From positions 30,097 through 94,096 of the forward strand of contig JANINJ010000092.1 of the NCBI GenBank assembly GCA_024508855.1: a stretch of 64,000 nucleotides of DNA, written 5' to 3'. The position numbers and the translations under genes were made by a program. Below the pieces are notes generated by a model. The model did no database searches. It was not told where the DNA came from and was given only the letters and a program-made list of their open reading frames with translations. Shown here piece by piece: positions 62,435 to 64,000 of the stretch; position 1 is the stretch's first letter, and the number at the start of each line of letters is the position of its first letter. The stretch is from Xanthobacteraceae bacterium. Lineage in GTDB: Bacteria > Pseudomonadota > Alphaproteobacteria > Rhizobiales > Xanthobacteraceae.

Positions 62435-63835
62435 ATGGGCTTACGGCACAACATTGGGTGGGCGCGGTTTCTCGGTCCGGTCGTGGCCTTTTCATGGCTG
62501 CTCGGCTGCGCATCGGTTCATAACCTGCCGGTCAACGTGCCGGCCAATGGTGGCATCGTCGATCAGATCCATCGCGGCTTCAAGGATGTCGCCGATCAGG
62601 ACGATCTGCTGATCGGCCTGTCTTTCTCCGGTGGCGGTACGCGCGCTGCGGCGTTTTCATACGGAGTGCTGTCGGAGTTCGACCAGATTCCGGTACCTCG
62701 TGCTCAGGACAAGCTGCTCGACCGGCTCGATTTCATCTCCGGCGTTTCCGGCGGTTCGGTCACTGCTGCCTATTTCGGCTTGAAGAAGCGGGCCGCGCTG
62801 TCCGATTTCCGCGAACTCTTCCTGTTGCAGAACGCGGAAGAGGGGCTCAACACCACGCTGTCGCTTGCCACCATGGGGCGAGCGCTCGGCGGCGGCATCA
62901 ATGACCAGCAGGGCTTCACGCGCTGGCTCGACACTCATCTGTTTCATGGCGCGACCTACGGGCAATTCCGGGAGGTCGGGCCGCCGCGGGTCTGGATCAA
63001 CGCGTCGGATATCTACAACCGGGTGCCGTTCGTGTTCGACGCCACCGCCTTCACGGCAATCTGCAGCGACCTGACCAAGTTTCCGCTATCGAATGCGGTG
63101 GCGGCTTCGGCAGCGGTGCCCGTCGCCTTTGCACCGATCGTGGTGAGGGCCTATCCCGACACCTGCACCGATCCACTGCCGCGATGGGTTGCGCGCTCGG
63201 TGGCAGACCGTAGCGCATCGCCGATGCTGCGATCGTCTGCGAGCGCCATCCTCCGCTATCGGGAGGGTAAGGTGCCCTATATCAAGCTGCTCGACGGCGG
63301 GCTGGTGGACAACTACGGCCTCGCCGCCATGACGATCGCGCGCGAGTCGTCGGACACGCCTTATGGTCCGCTGACGCCGCAGCAGGCCGTAAAACTGCGC
63401 CGGTCGATGTTCCTGGTGGTCGATGCCAAGGCCGGCGTATCAGGCAATTGGGTTCAGACGGTGGACGGACCGAACGGCGTCGATCTCGTGAAGGCGGCGA
63501 TCGACACCACCATGGATGCCAGTGTCGGCGCGAGTTACACCGCGTTCGAGCGCACCATGTCCGACTGGCAGTCCGCGCTGGTGAAATGGCGCTGCGGCTT
63601 GTCGGCTGCCGATCGTGCCCGCTACGGTGTGAGGCCCGGCTGGAATTGCCACGACCTCAAGTTTTTCGTTGGCCGGATAGGTTTCGATCAACTCGACCCG
63701 GCGCGTGCGGCCGAACTGGACAAGGTGCCGACGCGTTTTCATCTGCCGCAGCAGCAGGTCGACGAGGTGATCGCCGCGGGGCGCGATGCCGCGCGCATCA
63801 ACCCGACGCTGAAAGCGTTTCTCGCCAGCATGTAG
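62435..63835 (+). CDS. Patatin-like phospholipase, predicted lipoprotein, 466 residues
   Basis: A serine lipase of the patatin fold. The lipoprotein signal ends WLLGC (Cys25), so the protein is anchored to a membrane by lipid. Oxyanion loop SFSGGGTRAAAF (about 63-74), nucleophile Ser105 in GVSGGS and catalytic Asp287 in LDGGLVDNYG form the full dyad. It sits between gatA and gatB, and so splits the amidotransferase set. ATG 62435 is chosen because the signal peptide starts there; earlier in-frame starts exist from 62321. Confidence 0.9.
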   Translation: MGLRHNIGWARFLGPVVAFSWLLGCASVHNLPVNVPANGGIVDQIHRGFKDVADQDDLLIGLSFSGGGTRAAAFSYGVLSEFDQIPVPRAQDKLLDRLDFISGVSGGSVTAAYFGLKKRAALSDFRELFLLQNAEEGLNTTLSLATMGRALGGGINDQQGFTRWLDTHLFHGATYGQFREVGPPRVWINASDIYNRVPFVFDATAFTAICSDLTKFPLSNAVAASAAVPVAFAPIVVRAYPDTCTDPLPRWVARSVADRSASPMLRSSASAILRYREGKVPYIKLLDGGLVDNYGLAAMTIARESSDTPYGPLTPQQAVKLRRSMFLVVDAKAGVSGNWVQTVDGPNGVDLVKAAIDTTMDASVGASYTAFERTMSDWQSALVKWRCGLSAADRARYGVRPGWNCHDLKFFVGRIGFDQLDPARAAELDKVPTRFHLPQQQVDEVIAAGRDAARINPTLKAFLASM

Positions 63836-63924
63836 TCACTGTGGCGCTCTGCCCATCATCGGTCCGGCCGGAAGGAACGGTCGCCGGGCTTTGCTCGCAC
63901 TGCCGTTCATTGTAAAATGTTCCC

Positions 63925-64000
63925 ATGAACGCACCTGTCAAAACCGCAAAACTCATCAAAGGCGCCACCAGCGATTGGGAAATGGTGATCGGCCTGGAAA
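63925..64000 (+). CDS. gatB: Amidotransferase subunit B, N-terminal fragment cut by the window edge
   Basis: The first 25 residues, MNAPVKTAKLIKGATSDWEM then VIGLE, match the start of GatB, the tRNA-binding subunit; the family motif VIGLE(V/I)HAQ would continue past the edge. Order gatC-gatA-patatin-gatB gives added support. Confidence 0.88.
   Translation, partial: MNAPVKTAKLIKGATSDWEMVIGLE

Overview
The window looks like a chromosomal segment of an alphaproteobacterium of the order Hyphomicrobiales, most likely family Nitrobacteraceae (the Bradyrhizobium / Afipia / Rhodopseudomonas group). This rests on high-GC codon use, on gene blocks typical of the group (clpS-clpA, dinB with divK-pleD and rpmG, topA-rnr, pyrB-pyrC-plsY-dprA, ruvX beside gatCAB), on EipB, DUF1489, DUF3572 and phasin proteins, and on palindromic intergenic repeats. 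The species is inference. I see no rRNA, tRNA, CRISPR array, phage or insertion sequence.

1-11.6 kb: a mixed stretch with an XRE-type HTH protein, an aldo/keto reductase, a YdcF-like protein, DUF3253, a glutathione S-transferase behind a large interrupted inverted repeat, YidB, a divergent pair (small membrane protein and Crp/Fnr regulator) around a perfect TTGCG-N4-CGCAA box, DUF1489, panC, an alpha/beta hydrolase and a VWA + J-domain pair. 11.8-19.8 kb: a D,D-carboxypeptidase with a SPOR domain, a phasin with PhaR-like operators, a large TadG-like VWA protein, and clpS-clpA for N-end-rule proteolysis.

19.8-26.4 kb is the main accessory region. An MFS exporter and an ArsR regulator diverge. 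Next comes an AraC regulator divergent from a nitrilase and a haem aldoxime dehydratase, together an aldoxime -> nitrile -> carboxylate pathway. A GrdB-like protein with a CxxC motif lies beside it on the opposite strand.

26.4-40.9 kb: lytic transglycosylase, AzlCD exporter, TrmO, a HIT / acyltransferase-like / GDPD / RidA run, a His-rich DmeF-type metal exporter, EipB, DUF3572-dinB, the cell-cycle pair divK-pleD, rpmG, an FMN monooxygenase and a Nudix hydrolase. 40.9-52.6 kb: a tight minus-strand unit topA-rnr-DUF983-Nudix; a small island (72-residue protein, HxlR regulator, divergent SDR with two palindromic operators) lies between topA and dprA; then pyrB-pyrC-plsY-dprA, where PyrC lacks its metal-binding histidines.

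52.6-64 kb: a LuxR-type regulator coupled to a VanX-like dipeptidase, an AidB-like acyl-CoA dehydrogenase, a CPBP protease, an AEC transporter with ruvX, a nitronate monooxygenase, and gatC, a small Cys protein, gatA, a patatin-like lipoprotein and the start of gatB (the tRNA-dependent amidotransferase). Three copies of one palindromic repeat and one copy of another sit between genes.
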